DNA of 64,000 nucleotides, from the NCBI RefSeq assembly GCF_900091605.1, contig NZ_FMCQ01000013.1, positions 62,001 to 126,000 on the forward strand. The letters are read 5' to 3'. Position numbers and translations under genes: made by a program. The DNA comes from Micromonospora tulbaghiae (GTDB lineage Bacteria; Actinomycetota; Actinomycetes; Mycobacteriales; Micromonosporaceae). The notes beneath the pieces were generated by a model that saw only the letters and a list, made by a program, of their open reading frames with translations, had not been told where the DNA came from and did not search any database. This document shows positions 8,022-17,366 of this stretch, piece by piece. Each line of letters begins with the position of its first letter. The first letter of the stretch is position 1.

Positions 8022-10826
8022 TCACGCGTACGCGACGGGCTCCGGCCCACCAGCCGGCGGGTTGAGGTCGGGGCCGGTCTGCAACTGAACGAGCGAGGTG
8101 GGTGTGACGACCTCCCACGGATCACCGACGGCCACCTCCTCACCCGGCCGGTCGAGGGCGTCGGCGATCAGCTCCTCGATCGGCGGGTACGGATTGCCGC
8201 CGTCCCGCCACGGGCGTGGCGACAGGGTGGGCACCTGGGAGGAGGCGAGATACCCGCCGACGGCGTACTCGTAGCCGGGGCGTACCGGCACGATGACCCG
8301 GGCCGCGCCGGCCTGCAGGAACGCCTGGTGCAACGCGTCGCTGCTGGTGCGGCTGCGTACGGTGACCCAGCGGTCCCGGCCGGCCCACTGGTAGGGGTAG
8401 CAAAGGTAGGTCAGGTTCTCCCACTCGAAGACCTCCTCGAAGAACTGGATGTGGTCGGCTTCGGCGGTGATCTGCATCCGGTCGATGCGGGGAGCCTCGT
8501 CGTCGGGAGTGTCCAGGGCCCCGTACAGGTCGAACTCCTGCCCGGTGAGCACGGTCTGGCAGGCCCGCTTGAGTTCCAGCATCTCCAGCTGCCGGAGGCT
8601 GGCCGCCGACCCGCTCGCCTGGTAGGCGGTGCGTGCCTGCCGGCGTGCCTGGTCGTTGTCGTAGGCGGAGCGCTGGGCCAGGTATCCGGCTCGGATCGTC
8701 TCCCAGGCCCGCAGCCGCCACGCCTCGAACGCGCCGTCGGTCCGGGTGCACCGGACCCGCACCACGACGGTGAGCCCGCCCCGCTGGTCGGTGCTGATGC
8801 CGATCGGGACCGGACCGGGGACCGGCGAGTCGAAGTCGATCTTCGCATTGCCGACGCTCTCGTTGAGGGTCACCCGGTGCTCCCCGACCGCGACCTGCGC
8901 GGCCTGCGGCGGGTTGCCGACGTCGGTGGGGTATTCGCCCTCGGACAGGCCCCAGGTGGTCCAGACGTACGCCCTGCTCGCCTCGTATCCGGCCGGTACC
9001 GCGACCTCGCCGGTGTAGGAGGCGTACCCCCATTCGGGCTGGGACTTGTCGGTGGAGTTCTTGGGATAGTCGAACGGCCGGGCGGCCGGGTCGACGAAGG
9101 TGGCGGTGGCGAAGACCTCCGGGTCCGGGGGCGGCTCGACGCCGAAGATGTCCCAGCGGGCGGCCTTGGCGGCCCAGTTGTCGTCGTCCAGGTCGTCGAC
9201 GTCGAGGAACCAGGCAGGCGGCTTGGGGACGGCGCCCGCGCTGGTGTCCTCGGACGTCCGGGTGTTCAGCCAGACCAGCGTGGCGGCGGGCTCGGGGACG
9301 ATGAACTCCAGCATGAGCCGCTCGCCGTAGTTGTAGACCTGCGCCTGGTCGACCTTGTCCAGCCAGCGGTAGACACCACTGATGTTCGCGGCGCCGGCGG
9401 CGTTGTCGAAGGAGTGGGTGTTGGTCTCGGTGACTCGCACGGTGCTCGTGGTGGTGCGGCGTTGACCGGTCTCGGTACGCAGGAGCTGCGTGGCGCTCTC
9501 GGTGAGTGTCTTGGCGTACGACACGGCGGAACTGCTGCTCGTCTCGGTCGAGGTGGACTGGTCGGCGTTGACCTCGATACCGGCCCGGACCGGCCCGAGC
9601 CCGCCGGACACGCTGACGCCCAGTGAGGTGGAGTTCTGCTGCGACGCCGCCGTCGCCAGCGCCCGGTCCAGGCTGTTCTGCTCGGTGGACGCGAGTTCCT
9701 CGGTGGACGCGTCGATCGTCTTGCTGATCGTGGTCACGGTCTCGCTGGTGCGGGTGTCGGCCACGTGGGACCGGCCGCGCGTCTCGCTGGCCAGCACGTT
9801 CTCGATGTACGAGATCTCGCCGGGCTGGTAGCGCAGCAGCGCGGTACGGATGATCATGAGATCGCCCCGGCCGGCGATGCGGGTGTACGCGTCCAGCACC
9901 GGCACCTTCGGTTGCCCCGGATAGGGCAGCGGCTCGGCCGGGCCGGGATGCGACGGGATCGGTTCGGCGTCGCCCGGGTCCAGTTTCGCGGTCGCCCGGC
10001 GCCGGGCGTCGTCCTGCTCGGCGGAGAACACCCGGGCGAGGCGGCTCAGCGTGGTGGTGTCCGGAACACCCAGGTCGGACGCGGCCTGCGTGGTGGCCGC
10101 GATGGCCGGACCGAGATCGGGAAAGCCGCTGTTCCGCAGGTCCCGTACGGTGGCGTCGGTCAGGCCGACGGCGCCGGCCCGGGCGCGTAGCCGCCGCAGG
10201 GTCTGACCGAGGTCGGCGAACCGGTCGGCCCGATCGGCGTCCGGGTCGGCCCGCGGGGGCGCCGGCGGGTCCGGCAGCAGCACGTCGCGCCCGCCGAGCA
10301 GGGCCCGGACCAGACACGTCGCGTCGGCGTCGGAGCGGGCGAGGCGCAGCAGCGTCATCCCGCGCAGCACGCGGACCAGCACGACGGCTGCCGGTGACCG
10401 GGGGATCCGCAGGAACCGGCCCAGCACCAGCACGTCCACCACCCAGCCGGTCAGCTCCGCCGCGGCCGTGGTGAGCTGCCCGGCGTCCAGGTCGTGCTCG
10501 GTGGCCCACGCGGCGATGCCGTCGCGCAGCTCACCGACGGTCAGCCGGGCATCGACGGCGACCCGGAGCAACAGCCACAGCGTCTGCCTGCCGAGCTCGT
10601 CGAGGCGGTCGTCCCTCGCCGCCAGCCGTTTGGCCAGCAGTCGCCGCGCCCGGTCGTCGTCCCCCTCGGTGACGACCTCCCGGACCGGATCCGACCAGGC
10701 GTCCCGGAAGTCGACGACCGCGTCGATCGCTTTCGGGCCGGTGGTGCAGGTGTCCGGGGCGGCGTCGCCCTCCCGGCGCAACTGGACGAACCGCAGGCCC
10801 ACGTGGGTGGTGACAGGGGTTGTCAT
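8022..10826 (-). CDS. large uncharacterised protein, third gene of a three-gene operon
   Basis: 934 residues from ATG 10826, with a strong ribosome site (GGAGGGG). It has no signal peptide or membrane segment. The first 320 residues are helical and arginine-rich. Then come YQPGEISYIENVLASETRGR, a long Thr/Ser/Glu-rich helix-prone region (about 375-500), and the striking block SGVYRWLDKVDQAQVYNYG followed by LMLEFIVPEPAATL. I recall that last block from very large uncharacterised bacterial proteins, but I know no assigned function. The C-terminal 400 residues are mixed and end in a proline-rich tail. Gap to the gene before is 32 bases. Function unknown. I read it as a scaffold or surface component only tentatively. 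Confidence 0.8.
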   Translation of the reverse strand: MTTPVTTHVGLRFVQLRREGDAAPDTCTTGPKAIDAVVDFRDAWSDPVREVVTEGDDDRARRLLAKRLAARDDRLDELGRQTLWLLLRVAVDARLTVGELRDGIAAWATEHDLDAGQLTTAAAELTGWVVDVLVLGRFLRIPRSPAAVVLVRVLRGMTLLRLARSDADATCLVRALLGGRDVLLPDPPAPPRADPDADRADRFADLGQTLRRLRARAGAVGLTDATVRDLRNSGFPDLGPAIAATTQAASDLGVPDTTTLSRLARVFSAEQDDARRRATAKLDPGDAEPIPSHPGPAEPLPYPGQPKVPVLDAYTRIAGRGDLMIIRTALLRYQPGEISYIENVLASETRGRSHVADTRTSETVTTISKTIDASTEELASTEQNSLDRALATAASQQNSTSLGVSVSGGLGPVRAGIEVNADQSTSTETSSSSAVSYAKTLTESATQLLRTETGQRRTTTSTVRVTETNTHSFDNAAGAANISGVYRWLDKVDQAQVYNYGERLMLEFIVPEPAATLVWLNTRTSEDTSAGAVPKPPAWFLDVDDLDDDNWAAKAARWDIFGVEPPPDPEVFATATFVDPAARPFDYPKNSTDKSQPEWGYASYTGEVAVPAGYEASRAYVWTTWGLSEGEYPTDVGNPPQAAQVAVGEHRVTLNESVGNAKIDFDSPVPGPVPIGISTDQRGGLTVVVRVRCTRTDGAFEAWRLRAWETIRAGYLAQRSAYDNDQARRQARTAYQASGSAASLRQLEMLELKRACQTVLTGQEFDLYGALDTPDDEAPRIDRMQITAEADHIQFFEEVFEWENLTYLCYPYQWAGRDRWVTVRSRTSSDALHQAFLQAGAARVIVPVRPGYEYAVGGYLASSQVPTLSPRPWRDGGNPYPPIEELIADALDRPGEEVAVGDPWEVVTPTSLVQLQTGPDLNPPAGGPEPVAYA

Positions 10827-10858
10827 GGTTCCCCTCCGGTCTCCCGACTCGCTTGTGG

Positions 10859-12430
10859 TCAGATCTTCGGCAGGTGCAGGGCCGCGGGCATGCCGTACGC
10901 GGCGAGGTGTGTGTTGAGCCGGTCCACGAGCTGGTTCCACTCGGCCTGCATTGCGGCGCGCTGGCCGGCCGTCGTCCGCAGGGCCTTCTGCCACTCGTCC
11001 TCGTGCAGTGCGCCGACCAGTTCCGCGAGGGTGAACTGGTCGAACGCCACGATCGGTTCGTCGGCGCGTGGCGTGTCGGTGAGCGGGAACGCGCGCAGCG
11101 TCCCGCCGCCCGTCAGTGGGGAGTCGGCCGCACGGGCGGCGTCGTCGTACGCCGCCACGTCGCGGAGGGTGGGTACGGCCCGGTTGCCGTACCTGTCGAC
11201 GCGCGTGACGCCGTCGAACATCCGACCGGCGTGCAGGTCGACCCGGGCGTGCTCCCAGGGCGAGAGGAGCTGGAGGTTGGCCGGTTCGGCGGCGCCGGTG
11301 AGCATCGACAACCGGCTGGCCCACACGGTCTCGTCCAGGTGGTTGCTCAGCCGATGCGCCCAGTCGTTCATGCGCTTGGTGAACCGCTGGACCAGGCCGT
11401 GCTCCCATTCGCGGGAGCGGGTCCGTACGTTCCAGGCGCCCGGCAGGCGGAGGGCCATCTCGAACAGCTCGTCCCGGGACCTCCGGTAGTACGGATCCCG
11501 GGCGTACCGTGTCTCGAGGTCCGTGGGGTCTCCGGTCCTGCCGGCGGTGTCGCTGCCGTGGTGGCTCCACAGCCGGTGCAGCGTGGCGTCGTCGGCCTCG
11601 ATGAAGGCCTCGTCCCCCAGCCGGGCCGCCAGCTCCCACCGCGCCTGCTCGGCGGTCCGGTCGTTGACCTTCTCCCGCACGAGCTTGAAGTGGTACACCG
11701 GCGAGGCGCCGGTCGTGATCATGTGGGCGATCTGCGGTTCGGACAGCAGCAGGTCGGGGTCGTAGTCCCAGGCGTGCAGCACGTCCTCGCTCTTCAGCCC
11801 CAACGTCCGGAACAGGGTGACACCGCGGGCGTCCAGCGGGATGTCGCGCCCCCACGCCCGGGAGGCCATCACCATCCCGATGGTGCGGTTGCCGCGGGCG
11901 GTGACGAGCTTTCCGTAGGGCGGATAGTGCAGGTCCGGCCCGGTCGGCGCGTTCATCGGCAGGACGTTGAGCTCCTCGGGCAACGCGACGTGGTGCCCGA
12001 TCTGGTAGCGGTACCTGCTGTAGGCGATGCCGCCGTCGTACGGTGTCGGGCTGAACCGGAAGTCGTGGAACGCCTGGACGAGCGCCTGCCGGTACAGGTC
12101 GGGGTTGGTGGTGCGCAGCATGGTCGCGGCGGCGGGGCCGAGCAGCGAGTCGACGATGCCGTGGAACAGCGAGTCGGCGGCGCCGCCGGCGAGGAACTCG
12201 CCGGTCGTCAGCCGTGGGTTGTCCCGCCGGGCCGCCTGGTAGAGATTCTGCAGGTACGCGGATTCCAGCGCGACACCGGAACGGTCGACGAGTTGCGCCG
12301 GATCGCGCAGGAACGCGGTCGGGACCGGCGTCACCGCCTTGGTCGCCGCCGTCTTCGCGGCCTGCGCGGTCAGCTTCTGCTGGGCCATCAGCAACCCCTG
12401 CTGCTGCACCAGCCCCACCGGCCGGGTCAC
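10859..12430 (-). CDS. uncharacterised protein, second gene of the three-gene operon
   Basis: 523 residues. Its start overlaps the stop of the preceding gene by four bases, which suggests translational coupling. It appears soluble, with no signal or membrane helix. It is rich in His, Trp and Arg, with segments such as FHDFRFSPTPYDGG, YRYQIGHHVALPEELNVLP, RLWSHHGSD and RFTKRMNDWAHRLSNHLDE. I do not recognise a domain. The clustered histidines could be metal or haem ligands, but I see no family motif that would prove it. Always read together with the two other genes of the operon. Confidence 0.75.
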   Translation of the reverse strand: MTRPVGLVQQQGLLMAQQKLTAQAAKTAATKAVTPVPTAFLRDPAQLVDRSGVALESAYLQNLYQAARRDNPRLTTGEFLAGGAADSLFHGIVDSLLGPAAATMLRTTNPDLYRQALVQAFHDFRFSPTPYDGGIAYSRYRYQIGHHVALPEELNVLPMNAPTGPDLHYPPYGKLVTARGNRTIGMVMASRAWGRDIPLDARGVTLFRTLGLKSEDVLHAWDYDPDLLLSEPQIAHMITTGASPVYHFKLVREKVNDRTAEQARWELAARLGDEAFIEADDATLHRLWSHHGSDTAGRTGDPTDLETRYARDPYYRRSRDELFEMALRLPGAWNVRTRSREWEHGLVQRFTKRMNDWAHRLSNHLDETVWASRLSMLTGAAEPANLQLLSPWEHARVDLHAGRMFDGVTRVDRYGNRAVPTLRDVAAYDDAARAADSPLTGGGTLRAFPLTDTPRADEPIVAFDQFTLAELVGALHEDEWQKALRTTAGQRAAMQAEWNQLVDRLNTHLAAYGMPAALHLPKI

Positions 12431-14115
12431 GGCGACACCCGCGGCAGTTCGTCGATCAGGGTGGCGGCCAGGTCGGCGTCCACCGGGGCGGCTGCCGCTG
12501 CCGCCCGTGCCAGCCGGGGGAGTGGCACGTCACCACGGGTCAGCACCCGCCGGCCGGCGGCCAGCAGCGAGCCACCGACCCGTTCCGCCACGGGCGGCAC
12601 CAGTACGCCACCCAGCGTCAACGCGGCCGTCAGGCCGCTCATCGGCTCCCCGTCGAGATCCCTGCCGGTCAACACGTACGCGGCGACCGAACCGAGATCA
12701 CGTAGGTCGTACATGGCTTGGACGGTGGGAACGGGGACGAACTGGCCCACCGTCGCCACCACGTGGACGATCTCCTCCAGAGTGGCCGGCCGGTCCGGCA
12801 GATCCCGCACCGGCACCACTTCGTCGGTGATCTCCAGGGGTACGTCGTCGAAGTGTGTGGCCACCCGCTCCCGGTAGCGGACAATGCCCTTGATGGTGCT
12901 CACCCCGGCGGCGCCGACCGAGTCGTCGAGGAACACCCGCACCCCGGCGGTACGGATCACGGTCAGCTGCCACACCGGTCCGTCGGGTGTCGTGGTGGCC
13001 GGGCCGGCGACCGGCTCGCCGTCGGAGTCCAGCAGATCCAGCCGGTAGGCGAAGCGGTCCTCGGCGCCGGCCGGGTCGACCCGGATGTGGATCGGCAGCG
13101 GCACGCTGTCGGGCACCCCGCCCAGCCAGTCGATGTAGGTGTCGTACACGTCCCTTGCCAGCGTGAACGCGACGTCGTCGAGGACCGAGGCGGCGGCGAC
13201 GAACCAGTCGGGCTGCCAGGACCAGGGCTGACCGCGAGGCGGGCGGCCCTGCTCGGGGCGGATCAGCACCAGGTCGAGTCCGTCGGCCCGGACCTGCTGG
13301 ACGGCCGTCGGCAGCAGCTCGCCGCCGATCCCCTCGACCGCCGCGTCCAGCGCGACGGTCCCGGCCACCAGGTCGGGCTCGGTGAGCGGGGCCGCCCGCA
13401 GCGGACCGCCGAGCGGTGGCAGCGTGTCGGGGTGCCGGTGGCGCTGGATCTCGAAGGCCAGGCTCTGGTCGCAGCGGGTGGGTCCGTCCCCGGGCAGGTA
13501 CGCGGCTCGCAGCGCCCGCAGCCCGTCCGCGCCGAGCAGTGGCCGCGCCGAGAACGACACGCCCGGCGCCATGGCCAGCAGCAGCCGCATCGCGCTCCAG
13601 TGCACCAGCGGGGTGGCCTTCGGGTCCGCCTCCTCGATCTCGAAGGCGCGCGCGGGCGTGAACGCGTACCCCATCGGCAGCGGCGCGTACGCGATCGACT
13701 CTCCGCCGACCACGACGCTCCGCTCGGCACCGGCGATCCGGTGCTCGACCCTCAGGTCGAAGACCAGTGGCTGGGCGGCGTCGACGTCGGTCACCACGAC
13801 GGCGGACGCCTCCGGCCGCCGGTCCGCGTGCGCCGCGGTGGCGGCCTCGTAGCACCAGCCGGGCAGATAGCTGACGGTCAGCGAATCAGCACCGTCGAAG
13901 CGGACGTGCAGGACGTTGCTCATCGCGTCGAGGCACACGAACACCGGATCTGCCGGTACACCGCCGTAGAGCTCCAGCCAGCGGCCCTCGCCCTCGACCG
14001 CGGTGTCGAGGGTCAGCCAGACGTCCTCCAGCACGGCTCGCAGCGGCCTGGCCGCCTCGTCGGCAGCCTCCAGAAGGGTCGGTAAACCCGGGGCCATGGT
14101 TGGCAGCGTATACAC
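12427..14115 (-). CDS. uncharacterised protein with a pre-toxin-like TG segment, first gene of the three-gene operon
   Basis: 562 residues. Start uncertain: GTG 14115 or ATG 14097, neither with a good ribosome site. Residues 1-450 show no domain that I know. Around residues 455-510 the sequence VGQFVPVPTVQAMYDLRDLG, then LTGRDLDGEPMSGL, then LGGVLVPPV resembles the pre-toxin TG box (P-V-x-x-x-x-D-L-x-D, T-G-x-D-L-x-x-G-E-x-x-S) that precedes toxin domains in polymorphic toxins. No recognisable toxin follows here, only 50 residues of Ala/Leu-rich helix. The TG reading is my own pattern match and needs a profile search. Confidence 0.7.
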   Translation of the reverse strand: MYTLPTMAPGLPTLLEAADEAARPLRAVLEDVWLTLDTAVEGEGRWLELYGGVPADPVFVCLDAMSNVLHVRFDGADSLTVSYLPGWCYEAATAAHADRRPEASAVVVTDVDAAQPLVFDLRVEHRIAGAERSVVVGGESIAYAPLPMGYAFTPARAFEIEEADPKATPLVHWSAMRLLLAMAPGVSFSARPLLGADGLRALRAAYLPGDGPTRCDQSLAFEIQRHRHPDTLPPLGGPLRAAPLTEPDLVAGTVALDAAVEGIGGELLPTAVQQVRADGLDLVLIRPEQGRPPRGQPWSWQPDWFVAAASVLDDVAFTLARDVYDTYIDWLGGVPDSVPLPIHIRVDPAGAEDRFAYRLDLLDSDGEPVAGPATTTPDGPVWQLTVIRTAGVRVFLDDSVGAAGVSTIKGIVRYRERVATHFDDVPLEITDEVVPVRDLPDRPATLEEIVHVVATVGQFVPVPTVQAMYDLRDLGSVAAYVLTGRDLDGEPMSGLTAALTLGGVLVPPVAERVGGSLLAAGRRVLTRGDVPLPRLARAAAAAAPVDADLAATLIDELPRVSP

Positions 14116-14470
14116 GGCGTGTCACGCCGCAGTCACCTGTCGGTCACTCGCGCACCGGATAGCGGACACCGAGGAATCCGGCCCACAGTCGCACCTGCGC
14201 CGGCGTGGCGCCTGCCGTCGGCAGCCGTGCCGGGTGATGCCCCGAGGCGCCTGCTCCAGGAAGCGGAATCCCCACGGCGAGGCCTTGTCTCCACTTCGCG
14301 GTGCTCTGCCGGACCCTGCGCTCGACACGGCGGACGCTCACCCGGCGTACCGGTCAGTTCGCTCTACGGTGCACCGTGCCTGGCGGCGGGGCGGCCGGCG
14401 GGGAATGATCGGGGTACGCCGCGGGCTGTCCGGCAGCAGCCCAGCGCGGCAGAAGGGCGGTTCGACGCCG
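14116..14470. other. intergenic region between the three-gene operon and the LysR gene
   Basis: 355 bases that must hold the divergent promoters of the operon (minus strand) and of the LysR gene (plus strand). A 65-codon minus-strand frame (14144-14341) exists, but it has no ribosome site and poor codon bias, so I do not call it. I see no clear -10/-35 pair, repeat or RNA element. Confidence 0.4.
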
Positions 14471-15427
14471 ATGACTCCGACGCAGCTACGGGCCTACGTC
14501 GCTGTCGTCCGGCTGGGCTCGGTCAAGCAGGCCGCCGCGCATCTGGAGGTCTCCGAGCCGGCGGTCTCGCTGCTGATCGGCCAGCTCCGGCGGGAGTTCG
14601 GGGACCAGTTGTTCACCCGGACGGCGGCGGGGCTGGCCTTCACCCCCGGCGGGCTGCGGCTCGCCAGCCGCGCGGCGGAGATGCTGGGCCTGCAGGACCG
14701 TACGGTCCTGGAGGTCAGTTCGGCGGCGCACGGCCGCCGGTTGTTGCGGGTCGCCGCGTCCAGCGAGTTCGCCGAGTTCGCCGCGCCGAGGCTGATCGAG
14801 CTGTTCGCCAGACGCGCCGCCGACCTGGACATCGAGCTGAGCGTCTCCGACCCCGGTTCCTTCGAGTCGCTGTTGCTGACCCGGGCCGCTGACATCGCGA
14901 TGGGACCGCTGCCGCCGGTGGCCGATCCGGCGATCTCCTGCCGGCCCATGATGAACTACCGGCTCGTGACGGTCGCCGGCCCGGATCATCCGCTGGCCGG
15001 TGTGCCGGCGTCGCCGGGGCAGTTGCGCGACCAGACCTGGCTGCTCGGGCCTTCGGCCACCAACACGCTGGGCGCTGTCCCGGCGATGCTGCGCCGGCTC
15101 GGCGTGCCCGAGGAGCGGCAGCAGATCTTCCAGAGCCACGCGGCCGCGCTGGGTGAGGCCCAGCGCGGCCGGGGGATCGCGCCCGCGCTGTCGTTCACCG
15201 TCGCGCCGGACGTCCGCGGCGGCCAGCTCGTGGCGTTGTCCGGGCCGCACGCCACAGCCGAGGCGACGTGGCATTCGCTGGTGCTCGTCACCCCCGGCAC
15301 CCCGTCCGTGGCGGCCGAGCTGTGCCGCTTCGCGTCGACGTCCCGGGCGATTCAGGCGATGATGCGCGGCGTGGGCGTCGCGGCGAACCGTTTCCGGCCC
15401 TCGGTGCACGTGACGCTCTGGAGCTGA
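14471..15427 (+). CDS. LysR-family transcriptional regulator
   Basis: 318 residues from ATG 14471. The N-terminal winged helix is typical: QLRAYVAVVRLGSVKQAAAH, EVSEPAVSLLIGQLRREFGD, LFTRTAAGLAFTPGG. An effector-binding domain follows (about 90-300). It lies at the 3' end of the carbon monoxide dehydrogenase operon and points toward it. Regulators of this family often sit by cox loci, so it is a candidate regulator, though it is far from the coxM promoter. The last 76 bases overlap the 3' end of the coxE-like gene tail to tail, so the two transcripts are partly antisense. The extra C-terminal tail (RFRPSVHVTLWS) comes entirely from that overlap. Confidence 0.9.
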   Translation: MTPTQLRAYVAVVRLGSVKQAAAHLEVSEPAVSLLIGQLRREFGDQLFTRTAAGLAFTPGGLRLASRAAEMLGLQDRTVLEVSSAAHGRRLLRVAASSEFAEFAAPRLIELFARRAADLDIELSVSDPGSFESLLLTRAADIAMGPLPPVADPAISCRPMMNYRLVTVAGPDHPLAGVPASPGQLRDQTWLLGPSATNTLGAVPAMLRRLGVPEERQQIFQSHAAALGEAQRGRGIAPALSFTVAPDVRGGQLVALSGPHATAEATWHSLVLVTPGTPSVAAELCRFASTSRAIQAMMRGVGVAANRFRPSVHVTLWS

Positions 15428-16587
15428 CCGGCGGCCTCCAGCAGGTCCCGGAACGTCGCGGCCGGCAGCAGCCGGTCACAGTAGGGCAGTGCCGCGGCCA
15501 TTCCCGCCACCAGGGGAGCGAAGCCGGGGGCGCCGGCCCGCGGGTTGAGCCAGACGATCCGGTGTGCGCGGCGGCCCAGCCGCGCCATCACTGCGGCGAG
15601 TTCGTCGGGCGGGTCGCTGTCCCAGCCGTCCGAGCCGATCAGCACCACCGCACCGCGAACCGCGTCGCCGTGCGGTGAGGCGAGCAGCGCCCGCAGGTTC
15701 GTCGCGATGCGCGTACCCCCGAACCGGTCGGTCACGGCGGCGCTGGCGTCCGCGATCGCCGCGGACGCCGACGTGTGCCGCAGCGCGACGGTGAGCCGGG
15801 TGAGCGTCGTGGCGAAGGCGAACACCTCCGCGTCGGCGACCACCGCGAAGGCCCGCAGCAGGTGCAGGTACGCGTGGGCCTGGGCCCGCATCGACTCGCT
15901 GACGTCGCACAGCAGCACGACCCGGCGCGGTCGGCGTACCGGCCGCTCGCGGACGACCTCGACGGGCTCCCACGCGGTGCGACGGGCGCGGGCGATCGTC
16001 GGACGCAGCGCGACCCGCCGCCCGGCCGGGCCGGCGGCGTGCCGTCTGGTGCGCCGGGACGGCCAGCGGGCGACCGCCTCGCGCAGGGCGTCGCCGAGCA
16101 GGTCGAGCTGAGCGTCGTCGAGGTCCTCGAACGGCCGGTCGGCGAGCCCGGCGAGGGCGCTGGGCCGTCGCTCGGGCAGCCGCACCCCGGCATCGGAGGG
16201 CTCCTCCTCGGCGACCGGCGCCGGCAGCGTCGCCCACGGCAGCCCGCCGCCGTCGCCCGTGTCGTCGGTGTCGGCGGCCACCGGCAGGTGCACGTCGTCG
16301 CGGGTGCCCGGCGGTGCCGCGGACCGGGTGAGTGGTAGTGGTGGCGCGTCGGCGAAGACAGCGGCGAACACGCGGTCGAAGGCGGCGAGGTCGGCGTGCC
16401 GCCGCACGAAGCTGATCCGCGCGGCCCAGTAGAGCGCGGTCGTCTCCCCGGGTGTCCACACGCCGAGTGCCCGGACGAAGTCACCGGCCTCGGTGAGCCC
16501 GGCGTTCACGCCGGCCCGCCGCAACCGGCCGGCGAAGGCCGTCGCGAACACCGCGCGGTCGACGCCGCGCAGCAGACCGGCGCTCAC
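15352..16587 (-). CDS. coxE: CoxE-like VWA-domain protein (CO dehydrogenase maturation)
   Basis: 411 residues, GTG start overlapping the stop of the coxG-like gene by four bases. The C-terminal half is a von Willebrand A domain with the MIDAS start LLCDVSESM (D-x-S-x-S), then FATTLTRL, GGTRIATNL and VVLIGSDGWDSD. CoxE partners the AAA+ ATPase CoxD in assembling the copper/sulfur part of the CO dehydrogenase active site. That role is known for the Oligotropha proteins and is inferred here from the domain and operon position. The last 76 bases overlap the LysR gene on the other strand. Confidence 0.85.
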   Translation of the reverse strand: MSAGLLRGVDRAVFATAFAGRLRRAGVNAGLTEAGDFVRALGVWTPGETTALYWAARISFVRRHADLAAFDRVFAAVFADAPPLPLTRSAAPPGTRDDVHLPVAADTDDTGDGGGLPWATLPAPVAEEEPSDAGVRLPERRPSALAGLADRPFEDLDDAQLDLLGDALREAVARWPSRRTRRHAAGPAGRRVALRPTIARARRTAWEPVEVVRERPVRRPRRVVLLCDVSESMRAQAHAYLHLLRAFAVVADAEVFAFATTLTRLTVALRHTSASAAIADASAAVTDRFGGTRIATNLRALLASPHGDAVRGAVVLIGSDGWDSDPPDELAAVMARLGRRAHRIVWLNPRAGAPGFAPLVAGMAAALPYCDRLLPAATFRDLLEAAGQLQSVTCTEGRKRFAATPTPRIIA

Positions 16588-17366
16588 CGGCGTGCGACCC
16601 GCCAGGCGATCACCGCGCCGACGACGACGATCCCGACGAGGACCGGCACGAGGCGCTTGACGACGGCACCACCGGCGATGTGGAGCAGGTCCAGCGTCTC
16701 CGGCTCGGTGCGGGTGTCGGCCACGGAGTCCCCGGGCGGGGCGGTGGCGGGCGAGGCCCTGTCGGGCAGGGCGGTGGCGGGCAGGGCGGTGGCGGGCGGG
16801 GCCACCTCGGCCGCGAGAGTGCGGGCCGCGGAGGCGTCGGAGGCGGTCGCGGCGGCGACGACCGTCGCGGGCTCGGATGCGTCAGGCGCGGTGGCCGGGG
16901 CCGGTGTGCCACCGCCGGTCTCCTCGGCCGCCAGCCTCGCCTCGAGGTTGGCGACGAACTGGGCGAGCAGCTTGCCGGACACCTCCTTGATCATGCCGCT
17001 GCCGAACTGGGCCAACCGCCCCGAGATCTTGAGGTCGGTGTCCACGCTGACGACGGTGCGCCGGCCGTCCGGCCGCAGTTCGGCGGTGACCAGAGCGGAC
17101 GCGTTGGCCGCCGACCGCCGGTCGCGGCCCTTCGCGTCGATCACCCCCCGATAGCGACTGTCGTCCTTCTCGACGAAACGTGCGGTGCCGGCGAACTCGG
17201 AGACGACCGGACCGACCTTGACCTTCACCGTGCCCTGGTGGACGTCGCCGTCGACGCCGGTCAGCCGGGCGCCCGGCAGGCACGGTGCGATGCCCTCCAG
17301 GTCGGTGAGAACTGCCCACGCACGCGCGATCGGGATGTCGACGGTGAACTCGTTGGTGATTTTCAT
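16584..17366 (-). CDS. coxG: CoxG-like SRPBCC membrane-anchor protein
   Basis: 260 residues from ATG 17366. Residues 1-145 form a SRPBCC/CoxG fold (MKITNEFTVDIPIARAWAVL, then IAPCLPGARLTG, then GTVKVKVGPV, then SGRLAQFGSGMIKEVSGKLL). A low-complexity Ala/Pro/Thr linker with repeated PATALPATALP-type units follows (about 160-225), and the protein ends in one membrane helix (VPVLVGIVVVGAVIAW). CoxG is known to recruit CO dehydrogenase to the membrane and the respiratory chain. Four-base overlaps with the genes on both sides show tight coupling. Confidence 0.88.
   Translation of the reverse strand: MKITNEFTVDIPIARAWAVLTDLEGIAPCLPGARLTGVDGDVHQGTVKVKVGPVVSEFAGTARFVEKDDSRYRGVIDAKGRDRRSAANASALVTAELRPDGRRTVVSVDTDLKISGRLAQFGSGMIKEVSGKLLAQFVANLEARLAAEETGGGTPAPATAPDASEPATVVAAATASDASAARTLAAEVAPPATALPATALPDRASPATAPPGDSVADTRTEPETLDLLHIAGGAVVKRLVPVLVGIVVVGAVIAWRVARR

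Noticed and set aside
14144..14341. 65-codon minus-strand gene before the three-gene operon
   Set aside because: No ribosome site, mixed codon use, no recognisable family.
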